Positions 49,795-59,414 of a DNA stretch of 64,000 nt are shown here, piece by piece. Made by a program: the position numbers and the translations under genes. Below the pieces are notes generated by a model that saw only the letters and a program-made list of their open reading frames with translations, was not told the origin of the DNA and searched no databases. Each line of letters starts with the position of its first letter. Within the stretch, counting starts at the first letter, position 1. The DNA comes from Pseudobutyrivibrio ruminis (GTDB taxonomy: Bacteria; Bacillota; Clostridia; Lachnospirales; Lachnospiraceae): positions 124,001 to 188,000 of the forward strand of contig NZ_SVET01000004.1 of the NCBI RefSeq assembly GCF_015057245.1, read 5' to 3'.

Positions 49795-52608
49795 ATGTCG
49801 GGAAAGTTATTTGACGAGAATAAATTTGCAGCTGTGGCCAGACGCGCAGTTGCAGAAGGTGTGGTACTTTTGAAGAATGATGGTGATGTTTTACCACTTC
49901 AGAAAGGTACCACTATTTCATTGTTTGGCCGTAGTCAGTACAACTACTATAAAAGCGGTACAGGCTCAGGCGGTATGGTAAATACCAAGTATGTTATTGG
50001 AGTAAAAGAAGCACTTGAGGCTGATGATAGATATAATCTGAACCAGGATTTAAAAGCAATCTATGATGAATGGATAAAGGAAAATCCATTTGATGCCGGA
50101 ATCGGATGGGCCAGTGAACCATGGTTCCAAAAGGAAATGGTAATCACACCAGAAATAGCAAAGGCTGCAGCAGCAAAGTCTGATGTTGCAATTGTGCTAA
50201 TTGGTCGTACAGCAGGTGAGGACCAGGATAATAGTGCAACAGAAGGAAGCTATCTTTTAACAGAAGATGAGCATACAATGCTGAAAAATGTTACTGAGGC
50301 GTTTGAAAAGACAATCGTTCTTTTGAATGTGGGCAACATTATTGATATGAAGTGGGTTAAAAAGTACAACCCTAGCGCTGTGGCATACATTTGGCAGGGA
50401 GGCCAGGAAGGCGGAAATGGTGTTCTTGATGTTTTAGCAGGTGATGTAAATCCAGCAGGTCGTCTTTCTGATACTATTGCCTACGATATTGATGATTACC
50501 CATCTACGGCTAATTTTGGTAAAAAGAAGAGAAATATCCAGCAGGAAGATATCTATGTTGGATACAGATATTTTGAAACATTTGCTAAAGACAAAGTTTT
50601 ATATCCATTTGGATTTGGTTTATCCTACACAAGCTTTGACATCAAGTGTAAGAGCTTAGAGTTTGATATTACAAATGGAGCGACAGTTGTGGCAACTGTT
50701 ACTAACACGGGCTCACGTAAGGGCCAGCAGGTTGTTCAGCTTTACTTAGAAAAGCCACAGGGCAAGCTAGGAAATCCATCAAGAGTATTGGTTGGATTTG
50801 ATAAGACTAAGGAAATCGAGCCTGGTGAAACAGTGGAATGTGAAATTCATGTGCCAGCATACTATATGTCTTGCTACGATGACTCTGGCGTTACAGGCCA
50901 CAAAAGTGCCTATGTGCTAGAGCAGGGAACATATACATTCTACGTGGGCGGTGATGTGCGAGCTGAGGAATCTGCATCAGCAGATATTTCTGAAACTGTT
51001 GTGGTGGATCAGAAGTCAGAGCTTATGGCGCCTACCATTGACTTCACAAGATTTAAGCCTGAGGCAAATGCAGATGGAACATTCTCAGTTGTTTACGAAG
51101 CTGTTCCAACAGCAACAAAAACTACAGTTGAGCATCGCCTAGAGGAGCTTCCAATTGAAATTCCTCAGACTAAGGACATGGGATACAAGCTTGTGGATGT
51201 TGCCAAAGGCAGAGTATCAATGGATGATTTCATTGCTCAGCTTTCTGATGATGATTTGGTAGCCATCGTTAGAGGCGAGGGTATGAGCTCACCAAAGGTT
51301 ACACCAGGAACAGGTGGCGCATTTGGTGGTGTTACAGATTCACTTTTAGGTTACGGTATTCCTGTTGCCTGCTGTACAGATGGCCCTTCTGGAATCAGAA
51401 TGGACTCAGGAAAGAAAGCATTTGCTATGCCAAATGGAACACTTCTTGCAAGCACTTGGAACCTTGAGTTAATGGAAGAGCTTTATCAATGGGAAGGTTT
51501 GGAGCTTCGTAAAAACAAAGTAGATGTTTTACTTGGACCAGGTATGAATCTTCACAGAAATCCTTTGAATGGTAGAAACTTCGAGTATTTTTCAGAGGAC
51601 CCATTCTTAACAGGTAAGTGCGCTGCATATCAGCTTAAGGGTATGCATAAATATAATATCACTGGAACAATAAAGCATTTTGCTTTGAATACGCAGGAGA
51701 CCTCACGTCACTATGCTGAGCATGTGGCATCTGAGCGTGCAATCCGAGAGCTCTATTTAAAGGGATATGAGATTGCTGTTAAAGAAGCTGGCGCTCACGC
51801 TGTTATGACAACTTACGGCCCAGTAAACGGAAGATATACATCTTCAAACTTCGATTTGGTTACAAAAATCCTTAGGGATGAATGGGGCTTTGAAGGTATC
51901 GTAATGACGGACTGGTGGGCAAAAGGCGGAAATGCTGGAGCAGGAGACGGAGCCGATATGGCAGATATCGTAGCAGCTCAAAACGACCTTTACATGGTTA
52001 CTACAAGTGCCGCTGACAACACAAACAATGACAACTCATTGGAGGGACTTGCAAATGGTACAGTAACTAGAGCTGACTATCAGCGTTGCGCTGCAAACAT
52101 TTGCAGATTCATTATTTCAAAGCCAGTGTTCTTTAGACTTATAAATGAAAACAATGAGATAGATAATCAGCTTTTAGACGAGGCAGATGAGGAAGAGCTT
52201 TCATATGACAATATGATTGAATGCAACTTCAAAGAAAGTGATGTTTTTGCTGTTGATCCAGCTGAAATTAGAACTGGTCGTGACAGTGCCAATATGCTTT
52301 CCGTTGCAATCAAAGAACGCGGCGACTACAGACTTACAATGACTGTACGTGCAAAAAATCTTAGCTCACTTGCACAGATTCCTTTGACAGTTTTCAGAGA
52401 TAGAGATATCGTAAAGACGATAACCCTCACCGGAGAGGACAGAGAGTGGCAGACAGTTTCCGTTGATTTCGCAGACTGTTTTGCAAGCTTCTATATTAAG
52501 CTTTACTTTGCCCAGGACGGTATGGAGATAAAGGATGTTAACGTAGAATTTGTATGCTCAAAGGAGCAGGAGATTCACGATATGTTAGCAAGACTTGGAG
52601 AAGATTAA
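49795..52608 (+). CDS. Family 3 glycoside hydrolase with inverted domain order
   Basis: A roughly 937-residue intracellular-type GH3 enzyme with no signal peptide. The domain usually found at the C-terminus comes first (FAAVARRAVAEGVVLLKND to about 280). It is followed by a fibronectin III-like domain (about 290-400). Then comes the catalytic barrel (GIPVACCTDGPSGIRMD, KHFALNTQETSRHY) with nucleophile Asp706 in GIVMTDWW, and finally a beta-sandwich tail. Ruminal beta-glucosidases from Butyrivibrio and Ruminococcus are known to have this inverted order. The start is placed at ATG 49795 behind GGAGGA; an upstream ATG at 49750 is also possible. Confidence 0.88.
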   Translation: MSGKLFDENKFAAVARRAVAEGVVLLKNDGDVLPLQKGTTISLFGRSQYNYYKSGTGSGGMVNTKYVIGVKEALEADDRYNLNQDLKAIYDEWIKENPFDAGIGWASEPWFQKEMVITPEIAKAAAAKSDVAIVLIGRTAGEDQDNSATEGSYLLTEDEHTMLKNVTEAFEKTIVLLNVGNIIDMKWVKKYNPSAVAYIWQGGQEGGNGVLDVLAGDVNPAGRLSDTIAYDIDDYPSTANFGKKKRNIQQEDIYVGYRYFETFAKDKVLYPFGFGLSYTSFDIKCKSLEFDITNGATVVATVTNTGSRKGQQVVQLYLEKPQGKLGNPSRVLVGFDKTKEIEPGETVECEIHVPAYYMSCYDDSGVTGHKSAYVLEQGTYTFYVGGDVRAEESASADISETVVVDQKSELMAPTIDFTRFKPEANADGTFSVVYEAVPTATKTTVEHRLEELPIEIPQTKDMGYKLVDVAKGRVSMDDFIAQLSDDDLVAIVRGEGMSSPKVTPGTGGAFGGVTDSLLGYGIPVACCTDGPSGIRMDSGKKAFAMPNGTLLASTWNLELMEELYQWEGLELRKNKVDVLLGPGMNLHRNPLNGRNFEYFSEDPFLTGKCAAYQLKGMHKYNITGTIKHFALNTQETSRHYAEHVASERAIRELYLKGYEIAVKEAGAHAVMTTYGPVNGRYTSSNFDLVTKILRDEWGFEGIVMTDWWAKGGNAGAGDGADMADIVAAQNDLYMVTTSAADNTNNDNSLEGLANGTVTRADYQRCAANICRFIISKPVFFRLINENNEIDNQLLDEADEEELSYDNMIECNFKESDVFAVDPAEIRTGRDSANMLSVAIKERGDYRLTMTVRAKNLSSLAQIPLTVFRDRDIVKTITLTGEDREWQTVSVDFADCFASFYIKLYFAQDGMEIKDVNVEFVCSKEQEIHDMLARLGED

Positions 52609-52625
52609 TTAAGGAGAATTGATAA

Positions 52626-53708
52626 ATGAGAGAATTTTTGAAAAGAAAAAACATCGAGATTTCTGTTAAAAGATATCTTGTAGATGCTCTTGGGGCAATG
52701 GCTCAAGGATTGTTCTGTTCACTTCTTATTGGAACAATCATCAATACCAGTGGTACACAGTTTGGAATTGGATTTTTAACTGTGCCGGTAGCTACCGTTG
52801 CCGGTGTGGAATACACAGTTGGTGGTCTTGCCACAGCAATGAGTGGCCCTGCCATGGCAGTTGCAATTGGATATGCTCTCCAGGCACCTCCTCTTGTACT
52901 GTTTTCACTTATCACTGTAGGTTTTGCTTCAAATGCTCTTGGTGGAGCAGGTGGTCCACTTGCAGTTTTATTTGTAGCAATCATCTCAGCAGAAATTGGT
53001 AAAGCAGTTTCAAAGGAAACAAAAATCGACATATTGGTTACACCTCTTGTAACAATCGGTGTAGGTATTGCCCTTTCAGCATGGTGGGCTCCAGCACTTG
53101 GAAAGGCTGCCAGCTCAGTAGGAACACTTATTATGTGGGCAACAACAAAGCAGCCATTTATTATGGGAATCCTTGTATCAGTAATCGTAGGTATTGCACT
53201 TACACTTCCTATTTCATCTGCAGCAATTTGTGCAGCACTTTCACTTACAGGACTTGCAGGTGGTGCAGCAGTAGCAGGATGCTGTGCTCAGATGGTAGGT
53301 TTTGCATTCATGAGCTTTAAGGAAAACAAGTGGGGCGGTCTTATTTCTCAGGGCATTGGTACATCAATGCTCCAAATGGGAAATATTATCAAGAACCCTC
53401 GTATTTGGATTGCACCTATTTTGTGCTCTGCTATCACAGGACCACTTGCAACATGTCTTTTCAAGCTTGAAATGAACGGTCCTGCCGTTTCATCTGGTAT
53501 GGGTACATGTGGACTTGTAGGTCAGATTGGTGTGTACACAGGATGGGTAAATGATGTGGCAGCTGGCTCAAAAGCTGCAATCACAGCATTTGACTGGATT
53601 GGTCTAATTCTTATTTGCTTTATCCTTCCAGCAGTTCTTTGCCCAGTCTTCAACAAGATTGCAATGAAGCTTGGATGGGTAAAAGAAGGGGATATGAAGC
53701 TTCAATAA
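52626..53708 (+). CDS. PTS EIIC-like sugar transporter subunit (PTS_EIIC_2)
   Basis: A 360-residue polytopic membrane protein (eight to nine segments) of the PTS_EIIC_2 group. Typical blocks are GAMAQGLFCSLLIGTIINT, NALGGAGGPLAVLFVAIIS and CGLVGQIGVYTGW. No EIIA, EIIB or HPr genes are adjacent, and this group is often found without them, so transport mode is open. It lies 17 bases after the GH3 gene, which suggests that both handle the same glucoside. It ends at a clear terminator. Confidence 0.85.
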   Translation: MREFLKRKNIEISVKRYLVDALGAMAQGLFCSLLIGTIINTSGTQFGIGFLTVPVATVAGVEYTVGGLATAMSGPAMAVAIGYALQAPPLVLFSLITVGFASNALGGAGGPLAVLFVAIISAEIGKAVSKETKIDILVTPLVTIGVGIALSAWWAPALGKAASSVGTLIMWATTKQPFIMGILVSVIVGIALTLPISSAAICAALSLTGLAGGAAVAGCCAQMVGFAFMSFKENKWGGLISQGIGTSMLQMGNIIKNPRIWIAPILCSAITGPLATCLFKLEMNGPAVSSGMGTCGLVGQIGVYTGWVNDVAAGSKAAITAFDWIGLILICFILPAVLCPVFNKIAMKLGWVKEGDMKLQ

Positions 53709-53714
53709 TATTTT

Positions 53715-53740
53715 GGCAGCAGATTTCTGCTGCCTTTTTT
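53715..53740 (+). terminator. Terminator of the GH3-transporter operon
   Basis: GGCAGCAGA at 53715-53723 pairs with TCTGCTGCC at 53726-53734, followed by six T. Confidence 0.9.
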
Positions 53741-53820
53741 ATTGTCAAAAAATATTTGTTTATAACATCAATATGAAATAAAATAATAAGAAAAGTAAGG
53801 TTTTTACATGAGAGGTTGAA

Positions 53821-54162
53821 ATGCACGAACTAGCAGTGACACAATATGTTTTTGAATTAGTCAATAAACAGGCCGAAAAAAACAATCTTTCAAAAGTAAA
53901 TAGTATTCATTTACTGATTGGGGATCAGTGTGATTATGTACCTGAGATTATTGAGGAATATCTGCAGGTCATGAGTGAGGGAACACCTCTTGATGGAGTA
54001 AAGGTGGATGCCACAGTTAAGGAATCGAAGGTTGTATGCAAGGACTGTGGAGCAGAGTTTACCAGACACGAATTCAAGGATGTTTGCTTAAAATGTGGAA
54101 GTGACAATTTAAAACTTAATCGATGCACAGATTTTATAGTGGAAAGAATCGAGGCAGAGTAA
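53821..54162 (+). CDS. hypA: HypA-type nickel metallochaperone
   Basis: A 113-residue protein starting MHELAVTQYVFELV, with the nickel-binding N-terminal Met-His-Glu. It has the zinc-binding cysteine pairs Cys73/Cys76 and Cys89/Cys92. The family delivers nickel to NiFe hydrogenase or urease. No hydrogenase, urease or other hyp gene is in the window, so the client is unknown. The next gene, a formate/nitrite channel, lies 21 bases downstream. Confidence 0.93.
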   Translation: MHELAVTQYVFELVNKQAEKNNLSKVNSIHLLIGDQCDYVPEIIEEYLQVMSEGTPLDGVKVDATVKESKVVCKDCGAEFTRHEFKDVCLKCGSDNLKLNRCTDFIVERIEAE

Positions 54163-54183
54163 AGTTTTAGAAGGGGAGGTCAT

Positions 54184-55017
54184 ATGGACAAAGTTTTCAA
54201 TTCACCAGAAGAGGTGATAGAGGCAAATATTTGTGGAGGGGAGAAGAAGATTAGCCTTCCACTTCCAAAGATGATATTGCTTGGAATTATGGCAGGAGCA
54301 TTTATTGCTCTTGGAGCTGCCACCAGTTCAACAGCTGCTCATGCAGTAACAAATGTGGGGCTTTCTCGTTTTGTGGCGGGAGCTATTTTCCCAGTAGGAC
54401 TTATGCTTATCACATTTATTGGTGGAGAGCTTTTCACAGGCAACTGTCTTACATCAATGGGGGCAATGGACCACAGATTTTCTTGGGGAAAGGTGGTCAG
54501 AGATCTTTGTATCATTTGGTTATCTAATTTAGTAGGAGCCTTAATCATAGTGGCTCTCACTTATTTCTCAGGAAATCTTGACTATTCAGCAGGTTTGCTA
54601 GGTGCATACTCAATAAAGGTTGCTCTTGGCAAAGCTACAATCACTCCTATAAAAGGTATTGCATCGGGAATACTTTGTAATATTCTGGTTTGTGCCGCCA
54701 TCTTAATGGGAGCAGCATCAAAGGATATTTCTGGTAAGGTTTGGGCTATTTTCTTTCCTATCATGGCATTTGTGGTAGGTGGATTTGAGCACTGTGTGGC
54801 AAATATGTTTTATATTCCAATGGGCATGCTTGCCGCTACCAATGATACATACGTTGCAAAGGCAGCAGAGGCATACGGTATCACCGCAGATCAGCTTGCT
54901 AATCTTTCTGTGGCTGGATTTTTTGCAAATCAAATTCCAGTTACAATCGGAAATATCTTAGGCGGAATGATTTTTGTTGGTTTGCCATGCTATTTGGCTC
55001 ACTGCAAAAAGAATTAG
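54184..55017 (+). CDS. Formate/nitrite transporter family channel
   Basis: A 277-residue membrane protein with six membrane segments. FNT signatures are GAFIALGA, IGGELFTGNCLTSM, SGILCNILVCAAILMG and GGFEHCVANMFYIPMGM. It conducts formate, nitrite or related small anions. Adjacency to hypA could point to formate-hydrogen metabolism, but this is only contextual. The leader is GGGGAGGTCAT. Confidence 0.94.
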   Translation: MDKVFNSPEEVIEANICGGEKKISLPLPKMILLGIMAGAFIALGAATSSTAAHAVTNVGLSRFVAGAIFPVGLMLITFIGGELFTGNCLTSMGAMDHRFSWGKVVRDLCIIWLSNLVGALIIVALTYFSGNLDYSAGLLGAYSIKVALGKATITPIKGIASGILCNILVCAAILMGAASKDISGKVWAIFFPIMAFVVGGFEHCVANMFYIPMGMLAATNDTYVAKAAEAYGITADQLANLSVAGFFANQIPVTIGNILGGMIFVGLPCYLAHCKKN

Positions 55018-55050
55018 CATAATACAGACTAAATAATTGAGGTGTTATAT

Positions 55051-55746
55051 ATGGTAAATACGATAATAGATTACTTGCAGGGCATGGATGATTTGGCAGT
55101 AGCAATTAGATTGGTGATAGCAACAGCTTGTGGCAGTCTTATTGGCTGGGAGCGTGTAGTTAGAAGACACAGTGCAGGTATTCGTACCTTTGCACTTGTT
55201 AGCTTAGGTTCAGCAGTTGCTACAGTTTTAAATATCTATCTGGCACTCATTCCAGAGCTTAATGCCGATGTAAGCCGTATTCCAGCAGGTGTTGTAAGTG
55301 GAATTGGCTTCCTTGGTGCAGGAACTATTCTTGTTACAGGTAGAAATCAAATAAAAGGTCTTACAACAGCAGCAACACTTTGGGTTGCTTCATGTATGGG
55401 CATGGCCTTTGGTGCAGGATATTTATCAGTGGGGTTTGTATGTTTTGGTCTTGTGCTTATTGCAAATCTGCTGCTCATGCACCTTAGCACACGTGTTGAG
55501 GAAAACAGCCGTTATGTAAGCTTGTACATCGAAGTAGAAGAGACAAACGGTATTAAGAAGCTTCGTAAAAGCTTCATGGAAATGGGCTATCAAATCACTA
55601 GCATGAACAAGACAAAGGATAAGACCTTATCTGGTACTGATACAGCACTTATGATTGATTTGGACTTCAAGAAGAGACATTCACACTTAAAGCTTATAGA
55701 TGATCTTAACAATCTTGATTTTGTAAGTTATGTTGAAGAGGTTTAA
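55051..55746 (+). CDS. MgtC/SapB-family membrane protein
   Basis: A 231-residue protein with four to five membrane segments. The MgtC/SapB core is present (LVIATACGSLIGWERVVRRHSAGIRTFALVSLGSA, then IPAGVVSGIGFLGAGTILV and GLTTAATLWVASCMGMAFGAG). The C-terminal 75 residues form an ACT-like cytoplasmic domain. Members are linked to magnesium limitation and virulence. The exact function here is unknown. ATG 55051 after TGAGGTG is preferred over the upstream GTG. Confidence 0.92.
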   Translation: MVNTIIDYLQGMDDLAVAIRLVIATACGSLIGWERVVRRHSAGIRTFALVSLGSAVATVLNIYLALIPELNADVSRIPAGVVSGIGFLGAGTILVTGRNQIKGLTTAATLWVASCMGMAFGAGYLSVGFVCFGLVLIANLLLMHLSTRVEENSRYVSLYIEVEETNGIKKLRKSFMEMGYQITSMNKTKDKTLSGTDTALMIDLDFKKRHSHLKLIDDLNNLDFVSYVEEV

Positions 55747-55767
55747 ATAAATATTGGGAGGGCGATT

Positions 55768-57345
55768 ATGATTAGAGAAGGTAAGATTTGGGTTGCAAAT
55801 ACGGAAAAGTCAGAACCGGTATATTTATTACCACAGATGTCAAATAGACATGGGCTTATCGCTGGTGCCACAGGTACAGGAAAGACCATTACGCTGAAGG
55901 TTTTGGCAGAATCATTTTCCGACATGGGAGTGCCTGTCTTTCTTGCAGATGTAAAAGGGGACATTGCAGGAATGATTAATCCAGGCCAGGATAGTGCAGA
56001 TATGCAGGAGCGCATTAAAAGGTTTGGACTTGATAAGGCCGGCTTTGAGTACCATGGATATCCTGTTACTCTTTGGGATATCTACGGCAAAAATGGTATT
56101 CAGGCACGTACTACAATTACGGAAATGGGCCCACTTTTACTTTCTAGAATTCTTGGCTTAACTGATAATCAAAGTAGCATACTTTCCATCGTGTTTAAAA
56201 TTGCAGATGAAAGCAATCTTGCCTTAATAGATACAAAAGATTTAAAGTCCATGCTTAACTATGTGGCTGATAATAACAAGGAATTTGAAGCTGACTATGG
56301 AACTCTTAATAAGCAAAGCATCGGTGTTATTCAGAGAGCTGTAGTTTCTCTTGAAATGGCCGGAGGAGATAAGTTCTTTGGTGAGCCTGCTCTTGATATC
56401 AGAGATTTCCTTACACTGGGGGAGCAGGGCAGAGGCATGATACATATTTTGGATAGTCAAAGCCTTGTAAACGATGGCAGATTATATTCTACATTCCTTC
56501 TTTGGCTTCTTTCAGAACTCTTTGAAACCATGCCAGAGGTAGGTGATTTGGACAAGCCAAAGATGGTATTCTTCTTTGATGAAGCTCATCTTTTATTCAA
56601 CGATACACCGAAGCCACTGCTTGATAAGATTGAGCAGGTGGTAAAGCTTATTCGTTCAAAGGGAGTAGGAGTATTTTTCGTAACACAGAATCCACGTGAT
56701 ATTCCAGATGGAGTATTGGCTCAGCTGGGCAATAAGGTGCAGCATGCGCTTCACGCATACACTCCAGCAGAGCAAAAGGCTGTAAAGGCAGCGGCAGATT
56801 CCTTCAGAGAAAATCCTGCATTCAAGACAGCAGATGTAATCGAAGCCCTTGGAACAGGAGAGGCAGTTGTTTCATTTTTGCAGGAGGATGGCACTCCATC
56901 AATTGTAGAAAAGGTTGCTATTTTGCCACCTCAGTCCCAGATGGGTGGAATTGATGATGCTTCTAGAGATAAGGCCATAAAGTCTAGTATGCTCTATTCT
57001 AAATATGCAAATGGTGTAGATGCTGAGTCAGCCTACGAACTACTTCTTCGTATGGGTGTAGAAAAGGAACAGGCAGAAGCTCTTGCAAAAGAAGAGGAAG
57101 AAGCTGCAAAAGCCAAGGCAAAAGAGGAGGCTGCAGCAGCAAAAGCAGCAGAGCGTGAGAAGGAAAAGGAAGCCAATCGCAAGAAGCGCGCAGCAAAATC
57201 AGTAGGTACAACTGTGGCAGGCACTGTAGGACGTGAGCTTGGCAAAAAGGTCGGCAAGCAAATCGGAGGTAAGTTTGGCCAGACACTTGGTGGCAACACT
57301 GGCGCTCAGTTGTTTAGAGGTATCCTTAATACCTTAATCAAGTAA
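55768..57345 (+). CDS. HerA-like DUF853 ATPase
   Basis: A 525-residue P-loop ATPase of the HerA/FtsK-like DUF853 group. Walker A is GATGTGKT (33-40) and Walker B MVFFFDEAHLLF (about 265-276), with the sensor VFFVTQNPRD following. From about residue 430 a Glu/Lys/Ala-rich coiled coil follows, ending in a Gly-rich tail (GTVGRELGKKVGKQIGGKFG) of glycine-zipper character. Family members are thought to translocate nucleic acid, but a nuclease partner such as NurA is absent here. GGGAGGGCGATT precedes the ATG. Confidence 0.88.
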   Translation: MIREGKIWVANTEKSEPVYLLPQMSNRHGLIAGATGTGKTITLKVLAESFSDMGVPVFLADVKGDIAGMINPGQDSADMQERIKRFGLDKAGFEYHGYPVTLWDIYGKNGIQARTTITEMGPLLLSRILGLTDNQSSILSIVFKIADESNLALIDTKDLKSMLNYVADNNKEFEADYGTLNKQSIGVIQRAVVSLEMAGGDKFFGEPALDIRDFLTLGEQGRGMIHILDSQSLVNDGRLYSTFLLWLLSELFETMPEVGDLDKPKMVFFFDEAHLLFNDTPKPLLDKIEQVVKLIRSKGVGVFFVTQNPRDIPDGVLAQLGNKVQHALHAYTPAEQKAVKAAADSFRENPAFKTADVIEALGTGEAVVSFLQEDGTPSIVEKVAILPPQSQMGGIDDASRDKAIKSSMLYSKYANGVDAESAYELLLRMGVEKEQAEALAKEEEEAAKAKAKEEAAAAKAAEREKEKEANRKKRAAKSVGTTVAGTVGRELGKKVGKQIGGKFGQTLGGNTGAQLFRGILNTLIK

Positions 57346-57424
57346 AAATCTAGCTAAATTTGACTATAATATCCATGATTGCTAAAATTATCCTTGAGTG
57401 TAAACGCTCGGGAGAATATGTATC

Positions 57425-58687
57425 ATGGGAATGACAAAATCGTCAAAAAATAATAAGAAAAAAACTAGAAAGATATATAGGCTTTTCATACCATTAGCAG
57501 CTGTTATTGCAGTCTGCTTAGGTGTGGGAGCCTATTTTTATTATGATTACTCAAACAGGGTATATTCCAGCTGTGTTGTAGAGCTTGGTGGGGAAGTTTC
57601 TGCAGCAGATTTTCTGAAGAATCCGGATCAGACAGCGGAGTTTACAAGTGACACAGTTATCACCACTGATTTCCCTGGTACCTATGATGTAGGGATTGTA
57701 TCTGGTAAATATACCTATCAGTGCACTTTGGAAGTGCAGGATACTGTTGCTCCAGAGCTTACTGTAAAGCAGTTGACTCGCACAAAGGAAGAAATTCCAG
57801 CAGCCCAGGATTTTGTTGAATCTGTAAGTGATTTATCTGGGGATGTTTCAGTATATTTTGGTGAGGCCATAAGCTTTGATAATTATGGTCAGATTCCTAT
57901 CACTATTGTTGCTGAGGATGGCTCAGGCAACAAGACAGAAGCAGATACAGTTCTAAATCTCGTTCAGGAATACGATATCGAGCCGCCAGTTATTGAGGGC
58001 CAGCTTGATAAAACTGTCTACGCAGGTACATCTGTAAGCTTCAAAACGGACGTGGTTGTTACTGACAATGTGGACACCGATATTGAGGTTCAGGTGGACA
58101 GCAGCAAGGTTGATTTGGATACCCCTGGTGAGTACACCGTAGTTTATACCGCCACAGATTCCATGGGCAACATGGATTTAAAGGAAGGCACAGTCACCGT
58201 CATTCAGCAGGAATACACAGAGGAAGAAGTATTCGCTTTAGCAGATGAGGTTCTTGCAGAGATAATCACTGATGATATGTCTGCTTATGACAAGGCTCAT
58301 GCTATTTATGTGTGGGTGCAGGGTAATATCGGTTACAGCGAAAGTGATGATAGCGGAGATTGGTTAAAGGGGGCCTACGATGGCCTTAAAAACAGGCATG
58401 GCGACTGCTACAATTATTTCGCAGTTAGCAAGGCTTTGCTTACAAGGGCAGGCATTCCAAATGAGGATATCGAAATCATTCCAACCGCCACAAGACATCA
58501 TTATTGGAATGTAATTGATTGTGGTGAAGGCTGGCGCCATTTTGACACTACACCACGATTGGACAAAAGCTTCAAAGGCTTCTATCTGACAGACGAGGAA
58601 TTAATGACATACTCAGATGCTCATTATCATTCCCACAACTACGATAGAGAAATTTACACATATTTTAACGACAGTCAGGAGCAATAA
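57425..58687 (+). CDS. Secreted transglutaminase-like protein with Ig-like repeats
   Basis: A 420-residue protein with an N-terminal membrane anchor (about 18-39). Tandem beta-sandwich domains of the DUF5011/Ig type follow (EVQDTVAPELTVK, then EYDIEPPVIEG, then PGEYTVVYTATDSMGN). The C-terminal transglutaminase-like core has Cys328 in HGDCYNYFAV, with histidine in RHHYWNV and Asp in HFDTTP. It sits outside the membrane and probably cleaves or links peptide bonds in the envelope. It heads a same-strand series that runs to 63979. Confidence 0.85.
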   Translation: MGMTKSSKNNKKKTRKIYRLFIPLAAVIAVCLGVGAYFYYDYSNRVYSSCVVELGGEVSAADFLKNPDQTAEFTSDTVITTDFPGTYDVGIVSGKYTYQCTLEVQDTVAPELTVKQLTRTKEEIPAAQDFVESVSDLSGDVSVYFGEAISFDNYGQIPITIVAEDGSGNKTEADTVLNLVQEYDIEPPVIEGQLDKTVYAGTSVSFKTDVVVTDNVDTDIEVQVDSSKVDLDTPGEYTVVYTATDSMGNMDLKEGTVTVIQQEYTEEEVFALADEVLAEIITDDMSAYDKAHAIYVWVQGNIGYSESDDSGDWLKGAYDGLKNRHGDCYNYFAVSKALLTRAGIPNEDIEIIPTATRHHYWNVIDCGEGWRHFDTTPRLDKSFKGFYLTDEELMTYSDAHYHSHNYDREIYTYFNDSQEQ

Positions 58688-58693
58688 GGGAGA

Positions 58694-59413
58694 ATGAAAA
58701 AGTTAGGGATAATAGGTGGCCTAGGACCTATGGCTACAGCATATTTTATGCGCCGCATTATAGAGATGACAGATGCAGCCACCGACCAGGATAATATTGA
58801 AATGGTGATTTATAATTCGCCATCTATTCCAGACCGCACAGGCTACATTTTGGACAATACAAAGGAAAGTCCACTGCCAAAGATTATAGATTTGGCAAAT
58901 CGCCTGGAGTTGCAGGACGTTGATTACATAGCAATTCCATGTATCACTGCACACTATTTCCATCAGCAGATAGCAAAGAGTGTGGATGTGCCAGTTTCCA
59001 ATGGAATTAGAGAAGCAGCAGATTATTTATCAGAGCATGGTATAAAAAAGGTTGGCATTATGGCCACCGATGGAACAGTTTCAACCAGGCTTTTTGACTC
59101 CGTATTTATGGATTATGGCATTCAGTGTGTTTACCCGGATGGGGAATATCAAAAGCTTGTAATGAGCATCATTTATGATGAGGTAAAGGCAGGCAAGCCT
59201 GTTTCCATGAAGGAGTTTGAGCTGGTTAAAAATCAGCTTTTAGCTTCCGGTGCAGAAGTAGTTATTTTAGGATGTACAGAGCTTTCTATAGCAAAAAGAG
59301 ATAATCATATAGAAGGTGTTCTTGACATAATAGATGTTTTGGCAAGGGATTGCGTAATGAAGTGCGCAAAGCTTAGACCAGAATACAAAGAACTAATAAA
59401 AGAAGGAAAGTAA
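58694..59413 (+). CDS. Aspartate/glutamate racemase
   Basis: A 239-residue protein of the Asp/Glu racemase family. It has KLGIIGGLGPMATAYFMRRI at the N-terminus, the first catalytic Cys in IPCITAHYF (near residue 82) and the second in LGCTELSI (near 195). It interconverts L- and D-aspartate or glutamate. It starts six bases after the transglutaminase stop and ends two bases before the DltA-like gene, so all three are translationally close. Confidence 0.92.
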   Translation: MKKLGIIGGLGPMATAYFMRRIIEMTDAATDQDNIEMVIYNSPSIPDRTGYILDNTKESPLPKIIDLANRLELQDVDYIAIPCITAHYFHQQIAKSVDVPVSNGIREAADYLSEHGIKKVGIMATDGTVSTRLFDSVFMDYGIQCVYPDGEYQKLVMSIIYDEVKAGKPVSMKEFELVKNQLLASGAEVVILGCTELSIAKRDNHIEGVLDIIDVLARDCVMKCAKLRPEYKELIKEGK

Positions 59414-59414
59414 G

